35,165 nt of DNA from CAZXFA01 sp964640085 (GTDB taxonomy: Bacteria > Actinomycetota > UBA4738 > HRBIN12). Position numbers and translations under genes: made by a program. Below, piece by piece: positions 23,751-32,387 of this stretch (positions are counted from its first letter, which is position 1; each line of letters opens with the position of its first letter). Under the pieces are notes generated by a model. It searched no databases, was not told the DNA's origin, and worked only from the letters and a program-made list of their open reading frames with translations. The stretch is taken from the NCBI GenBank assembly GCA_964640085.1, contig CAZXFA010000027.1, forward strand, positions 1 to 35,165, given 5' to 3'.

Positions 23751-26074
23751 ATGAAGTCGGATCGAACGCACGGCGATCACAGCGAGGGGCATGTCGAACA
23801 CGCCCAGCACGCCGAGCACCGACCGGAGCCCTCGGCCGACGAGCACGCCGAGCACGCGGAGCACGCCGAGCACCGACCGGAGCCCTCGGCCGACGAGCAC
23901 GCCGAGCACGCGGANNNNNNNNNNNNNNNNNNNNNNNNNNNNNNNNNNNNNNNNNNNNNNNNNNNNNNNNNNNNNNNNNNNNNNNNNNNNNNNNNNNNNN
24001 NNNNNNNNNNNNNNAGCACGCCGAGCACCGACCGGAGCCCTCGGCCGACGAGCACGCCGAGCACGCGGAGCATCGGGGGCACGACCGGCACGCCGGCCAC
24101 TCCGTCGAGATGTTCCGCAACCGGTTCTGGGTCTGCCTGGTCCTCACGATCCCGGTCCTGATCTACGCGGAGGGTCTGTGGGAGTTCGTGGGCCTGGATC
24201 CGCCAGACCTTCCCGGCGGACGCGGTGTCTCCTTCGTGCTCGGCACGGTGATCTACCTGTACGGCGGGATCGTCTTCCTCCGTTCGGCATGGGGGGAGCT
24301 CCGGGCCCGGATGCCCGGGATGATGACCCTGGTGGCGCTCGGCATCACGGCCGCGTACGCGTGGAGCGTCGCCACCACGTTCGTGGTGGAGGGGGAGGGC
24401 TTCTATTGGGAGCTCGCCACCTTGGTGGACGTGATGCTGCTCGGCCATTGGATCGAGATGCGCTCGATCGGTCGGGCGCAGGGGGCGCTCGCCGAGCTCG
24501 CCAAGCTGCTGCCCGACACGGCTGAGCGGTTCGCCGACGGCTCGACCGAGGAGGTGGCGGTGTCAGAGCTCGCGCCGGACGATCTGGTCCTCGTCCGACC
24601 CGGCGCGCGCGTGCCGACCGACGGCGAGGTCGTGGAGGGCACCTCGGACGTGAACGAGGCCATGCTCACCGGCGAGTCCAAGCCGGTGGGCAAGGAACCG
24701 GGCGACGAGGTGATCGCCGGCACGGTGAACGGGTCCGGCGCGCTCCGGGTCCGCGTCGTGCGGACCGGCGACGACACCGCGCTCGCCGGGATCATGCGTC
24801 TGGTGGCCGACGCCCAGGCCTCGAAGTCGCGCGCCCAGGCGATCGCGGATCGGGCGGCGATGTGGCTCACCTACATCGCGATCGGTGCGGGGAGCGTGAC
24901 CGCGCTCTCGTGGGGCTTGCTGGCGGCCGACCGCGGTGCGGACTTCGTGGTCGAGCGCGCCGTCACCGTGGTCGTGATCGCCTGCCCGCATGCGCTCGGG
25001 CTGGCGGTGCCGCTCGTGGTGGCGATCTCGACGAGCCTGTCGGCGCGGAACGGGCTCCTGGTCCGAAACCGCTTGGCGCTCGAGCGCGGCCGAGACATGG
25101 ACGTGGTCGTCTTCGACAAGACCGGCACGCTCACGCGCGGCGAGCTGGGGGTCGTCGGGGTCGCCGTGGCCGATGGCCGCTCCGAGCGGGAGGCGCTGAC
25201 GGTGGCCAGGGGGCTGGAAGCGAACAGCGAGCACTCGCTGGCCCGCGCGCTCGTGGAGGAGGCCGAGCGACGGGGCGTGGAGCCCGCACGCGTCGAGGGC
25301 TTCGAGGCGCTCAAGGGGCTCGGGGTGCGCGGGAAGCTGGACGGACGGGAGGTCCATCTGGGCGGCCCCCGGATGCTCGAGTCGCTAGAGGTCCGCCCGC
25401 CCGACGATCTCGAACGCGAAGGTCGGGAGTGGGCCGGAGAGGGCAAGACGGTCGTGCACCTGATCGAGGACGGCCGGGTCACCGCCGCCTTCGCGCTCGC
25501 CGACGTGATCCGCGACGAGTCGCGCGAGGCCGTCGACCGGCTGAAGGAGCTCGGGGTCCAGGTGGCGATGATCACCGGCGACTCCGAAGACGTGGCACGG
25601 TGGGTGGCGGCTGAGCTCGGCCTGGACGAGTCCTTCGCCCAGGTCCTGCCGGAGCACAAGGCCGAGCGCGTCAAGGAGCTCCAGGGACAGGGCCGCGTGG
25701 TGGCGATGGTGGGGGACGGCGTGAACGACGCACCCGCCCTGGTGCAGGCTGACGTGGGGGTGGCGATCGGCGCCGGGACCGACGTCGCGATCGAGAGCGC
25801 GGATGTGATCCTGGTCCGCGACGACCCGCGCGACGTCGCGCGCGTGATCTCGCTGTCACGGGCCACCTACCGGAAGATGCTCCAGAACCTCGCCTGGGCC
25901 ACCGGCTACAACGCGATCGCCCTACCGGTCGCGGCCGGCATCCTCGCGCCGATCGGGGTGGTGCTGCCTCCGGCCCTGGGGGCGCTGCTGATGGCGGCGA
26001 GCACAGTGATCGTGGCGATCAACGCGCAGCTCCTGCGGCGGGACCGGAGCGTGGCGGTTCCCGCAGCGGCCTGA
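23751..26074 (+). CDS. copB: CopB-type (CPH) copper-transporting P1B ATPase with histidine-rich N-terminus; interrupted by assembly gap
   Basis: The start ATG 23751 opens MKSDRTHGDHSEGH, followed by a His/Glu-rich repeat region (see repeat) and the N gap. Reading resumes in another frame after the 100-N placeholder; the true missing length must be 2 modulo 3 to keep the gene whole. Downstream: membrane helices, TGES (LTGESKPV), the CPH metal motif in VIACPHALGLAVPLV, DKTGTLTRGE phosphorylation site, GDGVNDAP hinge and the last helices with NAIALPVAAG and STVIVAINA. CPH plus a His-rich N-terminus marks the CopB (P1B-3) group, which exports copper. The usual HP dipeptide in the nucleotide domain reads HS (SEHSLA). 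Its nearness to a copper-dependent CO dehydrogenase is suggestive. Confidence 0.88.
23808..24070 (+). repeat. 54-bp tandem repeat coding a His-rich metal-binding tail (spans gap)
   Basis: The unit encodes 18 residues, HAEHRPEPSADEHAEHAE. Units are at 23808-23861, 23862-23915 (cut by the gap in its last base) and 24017-24070, essentially identical at DNA level. The gap falls exactly at a unit boundary, as expected if an assembler collapsed or failed in a longer array, so the copy number is unknown. Each unit carries five histidines and many acidic residues, suitable for binding copper. Confidence 0.93.
23915..24014. other. Assembly gap (100 N) inside copB
   Basis: A placeholder of exactly 100 N within the 54-bp repeat array. 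It shifts the reading frame artificially, because 100 is 1 modulo 3 while 2 modulo 3 is needed. Confidence 0.99.
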
Positions 26075-26080
26075 GACGCT

Positions 26081-27367
26081 TCAGCCGGCCGGGACCCGGT
26101 CGAGGATCTCGACCGGGTGCAAGACCTCGAGCGTGGAGCCGATCGCATGCAGCCCGGCCCGGATCTGCATCGTGCATCCGGGGTTCGCCGAGGCCACCAC
26201 GTCGGCCCCGGTCGAGGCGATCGCCTCCGCCTTCTCGCGCATCAGGGCTTCGGACATCTCGGGCTGGGTCACGTTGTAGAGGCCGGCGGCGCCGCAGCAG
26301 CGATCGCCGTTCGGGATCTCGACGATCTCCACGCCGGGGATCTGCCCCAACAGAGCGCGGGGCTCTGCCTTCAGCTTCTGGACCCGCAGCGCGTGGCAGG
26401 CGTCGTGGTAGGCGACGCGGCCGAACGTCGCACCGTCGCCCGGCTCGCGGATCCCCTCGTCGTGGAGGAAGGCCATCACATCGCGGACCTTCGACGCGAA
26501 CGCGTTCGCCTCCGCTCCTCCGAGGAGGTCGTCGACCTCGCTCAGATGCGCCCCGCAGCCGGCCGCGTTGACGATCACCACGTCGGCCTCGGCGAAGGCG
26601 CGGAGGTTGCGTTCGGCGAGCCGCCGCGCCCTCCCGAGGCGCCCGTTGTGCGCGGCGAGCGCCCCGCAGCACACCTGCCCGCGCGGCACGAGGACCCGCC
26701 ATCCGTTCCGGGCCAGCACCCTGATGGTCCCTCGGTTGACCGGACGGAACCACCGGTCCTGGACGCACCCGGAGAGCAACGCGACCGTCCCGCGCACCTC
26801 GCCCTCTGGCTCGGTCACGCGCGGGAGACGACGGAACAGCTCGTTGCGACGGGGGATGAGCGAGCGCGCGCGCCTCCCGAGGAACGGCGTGGCGAGCGGC
26901 TGGAGCGCCGCGGCGAGCCACAGCAGCTTCTTCCGCGGCAGCGCCACGTCCAGACCGAGCCAGCGGACGAACCGCGCCCGTCTCGTGCGGAGCGGCTCGA
27001 TCTGGACCCGGGCGCGCTCCATCATCCGACCGAACGGGACGTGCGACGGACACACGTCCTCGCACGCGCGGCACGCGAGGCAGAGGTCCATGAACCCGGC
27101 GAACGTGGGATCGACCTCCCCGCGCCCTTCGGCGACGGCCCGCATCGCGTTGACCCGCCCGCGGGGTGAGGCGGACTCCTCCCCGGTCAACCGGTAGGTC
27201 GGGCAGTGGGGCAGGCACAGACCACAGTTCACGCAAGTGGCCAGGTCGTCCTCGGCCGGCGCCTCGAGGCCGGGATGCCATCGGGGTTCCAGGCCGGGGA
27301 CGGGCCCGATGAACCGAACGCCGTCGGGCATCTCGGCGCCGCTCGGGGTCCACTCGCGGCTCGGCAT
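26081..27367 (-). CDS. glcF: Glycolate oxidase iron-sulfur subunit (GlcF-like)
   Basis: 428 residues. Two [4Fe-4S] ferredoxin motifs at the N-terminus (C45-V-N-C48-G-L-C51...C55, and CLACRACEDVCP), then two CCG cysteine-rich domains (VCCGALAAHNG, RCCGAAGLYN) of the HdrD type. It collects electrons from the flavin subunits and delivers them to the quinone pool at the membrane. Start ATG 27367 overlaps the glcE stop as TGATG. The end is 6 bp from the convergent copB. Lactate utilisation complexes are an alternative, but the glcD-glcE-glcF set fits glycolate best. Confidence 0.88.
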   Translation of the reverse strand: MPSREWTPSGAEMPDGVRFIGPVPGLEPRWHPGLEAPAEDDLATCVNCGLCLPHCPTYRLTGEESASPRGRVNAMRAVAEGRGEVDPTFAGFMDLCLACRACEDVCPSHVPFGRMMERARVQIEPLRTRRARFVRWLGLDVALPRKKLLWLAAALQPLATPFLGRRARSLIPRRNELFRRLPRVTEPEGEVRGTVALLSGCVQDRWFRPVNRGTIRVLARNGWRVLVPRGQVCCGALAAHNGRLGRARRLAERNLRAFAEADVVIVNAAGCGAHLSEVDDLLGGAEANAFASKVRDVMAFLHDEGIREPGDGATFGRVAYHDACHALRVQKLKAEPRALLGQIPGVEIVEIPNGDRCCGAAGLYNVTQPEMSEALMREKAEAIASTGADVVASANPGCTMQIRAGLHAIGSTLEVLHPVEILDRVPAG

Positions 27368-28410
27368 CAGATCCCTCCCCAGCCGCGGCCCGGCGCGAGG
27401 ACGCCGTTCGGGTCGAGCGCATCCTTGAGGCGTCGGTGGACCTCGGGGGCGGGGATGGGGTCGTCGCCGAGCCCGCCCGGCCCCCGGACGACGGGTGCGA
27501 TGCCACCGGCGGAGCGCGCGGACGAACGCAGCGCCTCGAGCTCCTCCGGGGCGTCGAGCCCCGCCCACAGGATCCCTACGCCGGCGAGCGCCCCCCACGC
27601 GCGGCCGGTCGTGAGCACCCCGAGGCGCGACGGCGGGACGGCGGCCTCCACCACCAGCGGGTGCTCCTCCCATGGCCTCGAAGGCGGGAACGGCTCGTCG
27701 TCCACGACCTCCCGGGGCCGGCCCGCCATCTGGGCGGCCGCCTGCTGCTCGCCGACCTCCGCGTGCCAGCCCTCGAGCCGCAGATCCACGCCGTCGGGAG
27801 TGGCGAGCACGCCGGCCGCGGCCGGCACCGAGCCCAGCACCGCCTCCGCGAGCTCGAGGCCGCCGTCGAACCGCAACGTGCGGTCCGCCTCCGGGATCGG
27901 TCGCACCTTCAGCGCCACCTGCACGATCACCCCAAGCGTCCCGAGCGAGCCCGTCACGATCTTGTGGATCTGGTACCCGGTCGCCTGCTTGACGGTCCGC
28001 GCACCGCTTCGGATCAGGCGCCCGTCGCCGGTGACCATCTCGGCTTCGAGCACCGTGTCGCGCACGGCGCCGACCTTCAACCGTCTCGGCGAGCTCGGGG
28101 CGGCCGCGATCACGCCGCCGACCGTGGCGTCGTCGGGCCCGTCAACCGGCCACTCCTGGCCGCCCTCGGCGAGCACCCGCCGGAGCTCGCCGAGGCGGAT
28201 GCCCGCCTGGACCACCGCCACCATCTCGGCAGGGTCGTACGTCACGACGCGGTCGAGCTGCGTCGTCCACAGCTCCGCGTCGACGTCGGTCGGGTTCCCC
28301 TTGTCGATGTGGCGGCGGCCTCCAACCGCCAGCAGGCGCCTGCCATCCGCGTTCGCCGTCCGCACCGCCTCGACCACGTCGGTCACGGTGTGCGGGTGGA
28401 TCAGATCCAC
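27367..28410 (-). CDS. glcE: Glycolate oxidase FAD-binding subunit (GlcE-like)
   Basis: 347 residues. Shorter FAD-linked oxidase: LLAVGGRRHIDKGNP in the FAD loop, WPVDGPDDATVGGVIAA, VKQATGYQIHKIVTGSLGTLGVI, and the C-terminal DPNGVLAPGRG. The start is GTG 28410, inside the glcD end (10-nt overlap), so it is coupled. The FAD glycine loop (GGRRH) is less typical than in GlcD, as known for GlcE. It works with GlcD and GlcF. Confidence 0.85.
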   Translation of the reverse strand: MDLIHPHTVTDVVEAVRTANADGRRLLAVGGRRHIDKGNPTDVDAELWTTQLDRVVTYDPAEMVAVVQAGIRLGELRRVLAEGGQEWPVDGPDDATVGGVIAAAPSSPRRLKVGAVRDTVLEAEMVTGDGRLIRSGARTVKQATGYQIHKIVTGSLGTLGVIVQVALKVRPIPEADRTLRFDGGLELAEAVLGSVPAAAGVLATPDGVDLRLEGWHAEVGEQQAAAQMAGRPREVVDDEPFPPSRPWEEHPLVVEAAVPPSRLGVLTTGRAWGALAGVGILWAGLDAPEELEALRSSARSAGGIAPVVRGPGGLGDDPIPAPEVHRRLKDALDPNGVLAPGRGWGGI

Positions 28411-29864
28411 GCGCCCTCCGGCAGGTCGGCCGCCGCGGCGGCGGCGTCCTGGCCTCGGGCCGTCGCGAAGTCTCCGCACCGAGCGCCGGAGGGCAGCACC
28501 TTCTGCGGGTTCATGAGGCCATCGGGGTCGAACGCCGAGCGCACGCACGCCTGTGCACCGAGGTCCTCCGCCGTGAACACCAGCGGCATAAAGTCGCGCT
28601 TCTCCAGTCCGATGCCGTGCTCGCCGGATATCGTGCCGCCCGCGTCGACGCACATCCGCACGATCTCGTCCGAGGCGGCCAGGACACGCTCGAGCGTCCC
28701 CGGGATCCGCCGATCGAACGACAGCAAGGGGTGCAGGTTCCCGTCTCCGGCGTGGAAGACGTTCGTGACGACGAGGTCGTAACGATGGGCGATCGCGTAC
28801 ACGCCGGTCAGGATCTCCGCCAGACGAGTCCGGGGGACCGTGCAGTCGTGCAGGTGGTAGTGGGGCGCGATCTTCGCCACCGCGCCGAACGCGGACTTGC
28901 GGCCCTTCCACAGCAGGGCCCGTTCGTCCTCGTCGGCCGCGACGCGGATGCTGCGAACCCGGTTCGCGCGCGCCGCCTCCTCGACCGCGCGCGCCTGCGC
29001 CCCGACGGCGGCCGGCATGCCGTCGACCTCGACGATCAAGATCGCCGCCGCGTCGGTCGGATAGCCGGCGTGCGCGAAGTCCTCGGCCGCGATCACGATC
29101 CCCTGGTCCATCATCTCGACCGCGGCGGGGACCACGCCCGTGGCCAGGATCGCCGAGACGGTCTGCGCGCAGTCCTCGACCGCCCCGAAGTCCAGGAGCA
29201 TCGTGCGGACCTCGGGCGGGAGCGGCATGAGCCGAACGCAGACGCGGGCCACGACGCCGAGCGTCCCCTCCGAGCCGATCACGACCCCGCGGAGGTCGTA
29301 CCCCGCGCCCTCCGGACCCTCCGAGCCCAGTTGGTGGATCCGGCCGTCCGGCAGGACGACGTCGAGGGCGAGCACGTGGTTCGACGTGACGCCGTACGCG
29401 AGGCAGTGCGGCCCGCCCGCGTTGGTGTTCACGTTCCCGCCGATCGAGGAGGTCTGCTGCGAGGAGGGATCCGGCGCGTAGGTGAACCCGTAGGGACGGA
29501 GGGCGTTCGCGAGGTCGAGGTTCGGGAGGCCGGGCTCGACCCAGGCCAGGCGGTCCTCGGGGCGGACCTCGAGGATCCGCGTCATCTTGGACGTCACCAC
29601 GACGAGCGCGTCACCGATCGGCGTCGAGCCGCCGGCCAGCCCGGTCCCCGAACCGCGGGGAACCACGTGCAGACCGTGCTCCACCGCGACCCGCACGCAG
29701 GCGACCACCTCCTCGAGCGAGCGGGGGAGCACGACGAGCGCGCATCCGCCCTCGACCATCGACGCATCGCGCGCGTACAGCCGCAGCGCCAGCGGATCCG
29801 CCAGGACCCCTTCGGGTCCGAGCGCGTCTTGGAGCGCGCGCCGGGCGGCCTCGACGTCGGCCAT
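28401..29864 (-). CDS. glcD: Glycolate oxidase subunit GlcD, FAD-linked
   Basis: 487 residues, normal length. PCMH FAD motif VPRGSGTGLAGGSTP, the SSIGGNVNTNAGG loop, RGVVIGSEGTLGVV, and the catalytic-end signature SGEHGIGLEKRDFM followed by DPDGLMNPQKVLP. It oxidises glycolate (or D-lactate) to the 2-oxo acid. First gene of glcDEF. Start ATG 29864; TAGCCT on the minus strand 10 nt upstream may be the -10 box. D-lactate dehydrogenase is a possible alternative, but the three-gene set supports glycolate. Confidence 0.88.
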   Translation of the reverse strand: MADVEAARRALQDALGPEGVLADPLALRLYARDASMVEGGCALVVLPRSLEEVVACVRVAVEHGLHVVPRGSGTGLAGGSTPIGDALVVVTSKMTRILEVRPEDRLAWVEPGLPNLDLANALRPYGFTYAPDPSSQQTSSIGGNVNTNAGGPHCLAYGVTSNHVLALDVVLPDGRIHQLGSEGPEGAGYDLRGVVIGSEGTLGVVARVCVRLMPLPPEVRTMLLDFGAVEDCAQTVSAILATGVVPAAVEMMDQGIVIAAEDFAHAGYPTDAAAILIVEVDGMPAAVGAQARAVEEAARANRVRSIRVAADEDERALLWKGRKSAFGAVAKIAPHYHLHDCTVPRTRLAEILTGVYAIAHRYDLVVTNVFHAGDGNLHPLLSFDRRIPGTLERVLAASDEIVRMCVDAGGTISGEHGIGLEKRDFMPLVFTAEDLGAQACVRSAFDPDGLMNPQKVLPSGARCGDFATARGQDAAAAAADLPEGAWI

Positions 29865-29903
29865 GGATAGCCTCAGGCTAACGCGAGGAGAGGGTGACGG
29901 CCG

Positions 29904-30236
29904 TCAGGCGACGCGGCCGGGCGCGCCCTGGGGGGTGCTGATCGCCAACCCCTGGCGGGTCCACTCTTCCAGGCCTCCCTCGAGGTTGTGCGCTTCGAAT
30001 CCGCGGGCCTGGAGCATCAGCGTGGCGAGCTCGCTCCGGTTCCCGGACCGGCACACCACAACCACGGGCTTGTCGGGATCCAGGTCACCGGTGGCGCCCG
30101 CCATGATCGTGTTCAGGGGGATATGGATCGAGCCTTCGATGCGGCCGGCGACCCACTCGTAGGGCTCACGGCAGTCGACGAGCTGGATCTCGCCGAGCCG
30201 CTCGTGAACCCCGGTGGGCGTGGTGAGGTCGCCCAT
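29904..30236 (-). CDS. Single-domain rhodanese
   Basis: 110 residues. VDCREPYEWVAGRIEGSIHIP and the active loop VVCRSGNRSEL with C62 identify a rhodanese-like sulfurtransferase. The CRSGNR loop is six residues after the cysteine position, as in active enzymes. The start ATG 30236 has TAGGAT exactly 7 nt upstream and no ribosome site, so it is leaderless. Substrate unknown; possibly thiosulfate or a carrier persulfide. Confidence 0.88.
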   Translation of the reverse strand: MGDLTTPTGVHERLGEIQLVDCREPYEWVAGRIEGSIHIPLNTIMAGATGDLDPDKPVVVVCRSGNRSELATLMLQARGFEAHNLEGGLEEWTRQGLAISTPQGAPGRVA

Positions 30237-30243
30237 GCATCGA

Positions 30244-30249
30244 ATCCTA
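30244..30249 (-). promoter_or_regulatory. -10 box for leaderless rhodanese
   Basis: TAGGAT (30249-30244 on the minus strand), then TCGATGC, 7 nt, then ATG 30236. Confidence 0.5.
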
Positions 30250-30273
30250 CCAACGCGGTGCGGTAACCCGGGG

Positions 30274-30789
30274 TCAGGCTCCGAGGGCTCGCTCGAACGC
30301 GGAACGGGTCCCCTCGTCGAACAGGACGAACCGCACCACCTCGACACGTGTGTCCGCGTCCCGCACCGCGTCGATCGCCACGGGGGCTGCGAGCTCGACC
30401 GGGTAGCCGAACACGCCCGTCGAGATCGCGGGGAACGCGACGCTGCTCGCGCCGAGCTCGTCGGCGACCCGCAACGACGCCGTGTGGCAGGAGCGCAGCA
30501 GGCCGGACCGGTCCTCCGACCGCGCATACACGGGGCCCACGGTATGGATCACCCACGTCGCCGGCAGTTCGCCGGCCGTGGTCGCCACGGCCTCCCCGAC
30601 GGGCAGCCCGTCGGGGTAACGCGTCCGGCGGAGCTCACGGCACTCGGCGAGGATCGCCGGGCCGCCGCGGCGATGGATCGCGCCGTCCACCCCGCCACCG
30701 CCGAGCAACGTGGAGTTGGCGGCGTTCACGATCGCGTCCACCCGCTGTTCGGTGATGTCCCCCCGGATCAGCTCGATGCGCGGCGCCAT
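30274..30789 (-). CDS. Macro-domain protein (ADP-ribose / O-acetyl-ADP-ribose deacetylase type)
   Basis: 171 residues, a stand-alone macro domain. DAIVNAANSTLLGGGGVDGAIHRRGG is the ADP-ribose loop with the catalytic Asn and Asp. HTVGPVY and FPAISTGVFGYPVE follow. Such proteins remove acetyl or ADP-ribose groups. Start ATG 30789 has TACGAT 6 nt upstream. It is divergent from the otsB fusion and its -10 box overlaps the one proposed for that gene. No partner ADP-ribosyltransferase is visible in the window. Confidence 0.88.
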   Translation of the reverse strand: MAPRIELIRGDITEQRVDAIVNAANSTLLGGGGVDGAIHRRGGPAILAECRELRRTRYPDGLPVGEAVATTAGELPATWVIHTVGPVYARSEDRSGLLRSCHTASLRVADELGASSVAFPAISTGVFGYPVELAAPVAIDAVRDADTRVEVVRFVLFDEGTRSAFERALGA

Positions 30790-30795
30790 GGCCTC

Positions 30796-30805
30796 ATCGT
30801 AGTCT
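30796..30805. promoter_or_regulatory. Overlapping divergent -10 boxes, macro protein / otsB fusion
   Basis: On the minus strand TACGAT (30801-30796) is 6 nt from ATG 30789. On the plus strand TAGTCT (30800-30805) is 10 nt from ATG 30816. They share bases 30800-30801, as in the 5531-5540 arrangement. Confidence 0.4.
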
Positions 30806-30815
30806 GGTCGAGCTC

Positions 30816-32387
30816 ATGTCCCGTCGCCGCATCGCGCTGACGCTCGACCGCCTCGAGGCGGTGATCTTCGACATGGACGGCGTGATCACGGACACCGCCT
30901 CCGTGCACGCGGCAGCCTGGAAGCGCCTGTTCGACGCTCACCTGTGGGAGCGATCCGAGCGAACGGGGGAGTCCTTCGTGCCCTTCGACGCGGACGAGGA
31001 CTATCGCCGGTACGTGGACGGGAAGCCACGCTACGATGGCGTCCGGAGTTTCCTGGCGTCCCGGGGGATCGAGCTGCCCGAGGGCGACCCGGGGGACCCG
31101 CCCGACCGGGAGACCGTCTGCGGCCTTGGCAACCGGAAGAACGAGCTGTTCCTCGAGAATCTGCGGGAGCACGGTGCCGAGCCGTATCCGTCGACCGTGC
31201 GCCTCCTGCACGAGCTGTCGGGCCGAGGCGTGAAGACCGCCGCCATCTCGGCCAGCAAGAACATGTCCGAGGTGCTCGAGGCGGCCGGGGTCGCCGACCT
31301 GTTCCCGGTGCGCGTGGACGGCGTGGTGGCCGCGGAGCTGGGTCTGCCGGGTAAGCCCGATCCAGCGGTGTTCGTGGAGGCGGCCCGGCGATTGGGGATC
31401 GACCCCTCGCGCGCCGCGGTGGTCGAGGACGCGCTGTCGGGGGTGGAGGCGGGTCGGCGCGGCGGGTTCGCGCTCGTGATCGGCGTGGATCGGACCGGGG
31501 ACTCGGACGGGCTCCGGGCGGCCGGGGCGGACGTGGTGGTAGGCGATCTCGGCGAGCTCGAGCTGGAGCCGGGGAGGTCGAGCATCCGCGACCTGCCGCT
31601 GTCGCTGGAGCGGGAGGGCGAGATCCGCGAGCTCCTGCGGGATCGGCGGCCGGTGGTGTTCCTGGATTACGACGGGACCCTCACCCCCATCGTCGAGCGC
31701 CCCGAAGACGCCCTGATCCCCGCGTCCACCCGCGGGGCCATCGAGCGTCTCGCGACGCTGATCCCGGTGGCGATCGTGAGTGGGCGGGATCTCGCCGACG
31801 TCCGAAGGATGGTCGGCGTCGAGGGCATCGCGTACGCGGGGAGCCACGGGTTCGACCTGGTACGGCCCGACGGCTCGACCGACCAGCGGGCCAGGGAGTT
31901 CCTCCCGGATCTGGACGCCGCCGAGCGCGAGCTGAGCCCCCGCCTGGAGCCGGTCCCCGGCGCGCGGATCGAGCGCAAGCGCTTCGCCGTAGCCGTGCAC
32001 TTCCGACAGGTGGCGGAGGGATCGGTCGCGCAGGTGGAGGCGGCGGTGGCCGAGGTCGCCGCGGCTCATCCGCGGCTGCGGCGGACCGGAGGGAAGAAGG
32101 TCTTCGAGCTGCGTCCCGACGTCGACTGGGACAAGGGCAAGGCGCTCCTGTGGCTCCTCCAGGCGCTCGGCCTGGAGGGGTCCGAGCAACTGCCGATCTA
32201 CCTCGGCGACGACGAGACCGACGAGGACGCCTTCCGAGCGATCGGGGAGCGTGGGCTGGGCGTGGTCGTGCGGGGGGAGGGCGACGACCGCCCGACGCTC
32301 GCGCGGTACGCCCTCCGGGATCCCGACGAGGCACGTGCGTTCCTCGAGCTCCTCGCCGACCAGGCGTCCGGGAAGGCCTCCACATGA
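30816..32387 (+). CDS. otsB: Fusion of beta-phosphoglucomutase and trehalose-6-phosphate phosphatase
   Basis: 523 residues with two HAD-superfamily enzymes. Residues about 14-262 are a beta-phosphoglucomutase-like domain: FDMDGVITDT (D19, D21), PSTVRLL, GKPDPAVFVEAARRLG and VVEDALSGVEAG. Residues about 270-515 are an OtsB domain: LDYDGTLTPIV (D284, D286), VSGRDLADV, GSHGFDLV, KGKALLWLL and YLGDDETDEDAF. The first domain converts beta-glucose-1-phosphate to glucose-6-phosphate, and the second frees trehalose from trehalose-6-phosphate. It overlaps the GH65 gene as ATGA. The order mutase-OtsB-GH65 and the combined length (523 + 797) match the single mycobacterial OtsB1 polyprotein (Rv2006, 1327 residues as I recall). 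Confidence 0.9.
   Translation: MSRRRIALTLDRLEAVIFDMDGVITDTASVHAAAWKRLFDAHLWERSERTGESFVPFDADEDYRRYVDGKPRYDGVRSFLASRGIELPEGDPGDPPDRETVCGLGNRKNELFLENLREHGAEPYPSTVRLLHELSGRGVKTAAISASKNMSEVLEAAGVADLFPVRVDGVVAAELGLPGKPDPAVFVEAARRLGIDPSRAAVVEDALSGVEAGRRGGFALVIGVDRTGDSDGLRAAGADVVVGDLGELELEPGRSSIRDLPLSLEREGEIRELLRDRRPVVFLDYDGTLTPIVERPEDALIPASTRGAIERLATLIPVAIVSGRDLADVRRMVGVEGIAYAGSHGFDLVRPDGSTDQRAREFLPDLDAAERELSPRLEPVPGARIERKRFAVAVHFRQVAEGSVAQVEAAVAEVAAAHPRLRRTGGKKVFELRPDVDWDKGKALLWLLQALGLEGSEQLPIYLGDDETDEDAFRAIGERGLGVVVRGEGDDRPTLARYALRDPDEARAFLELLADQASGKAST

Noticed and set aside
23808..24070. CRISPR-like array
   Set aside because: The repeats are contiguous without spacers, in frame, and code for a His-rich protein tail.
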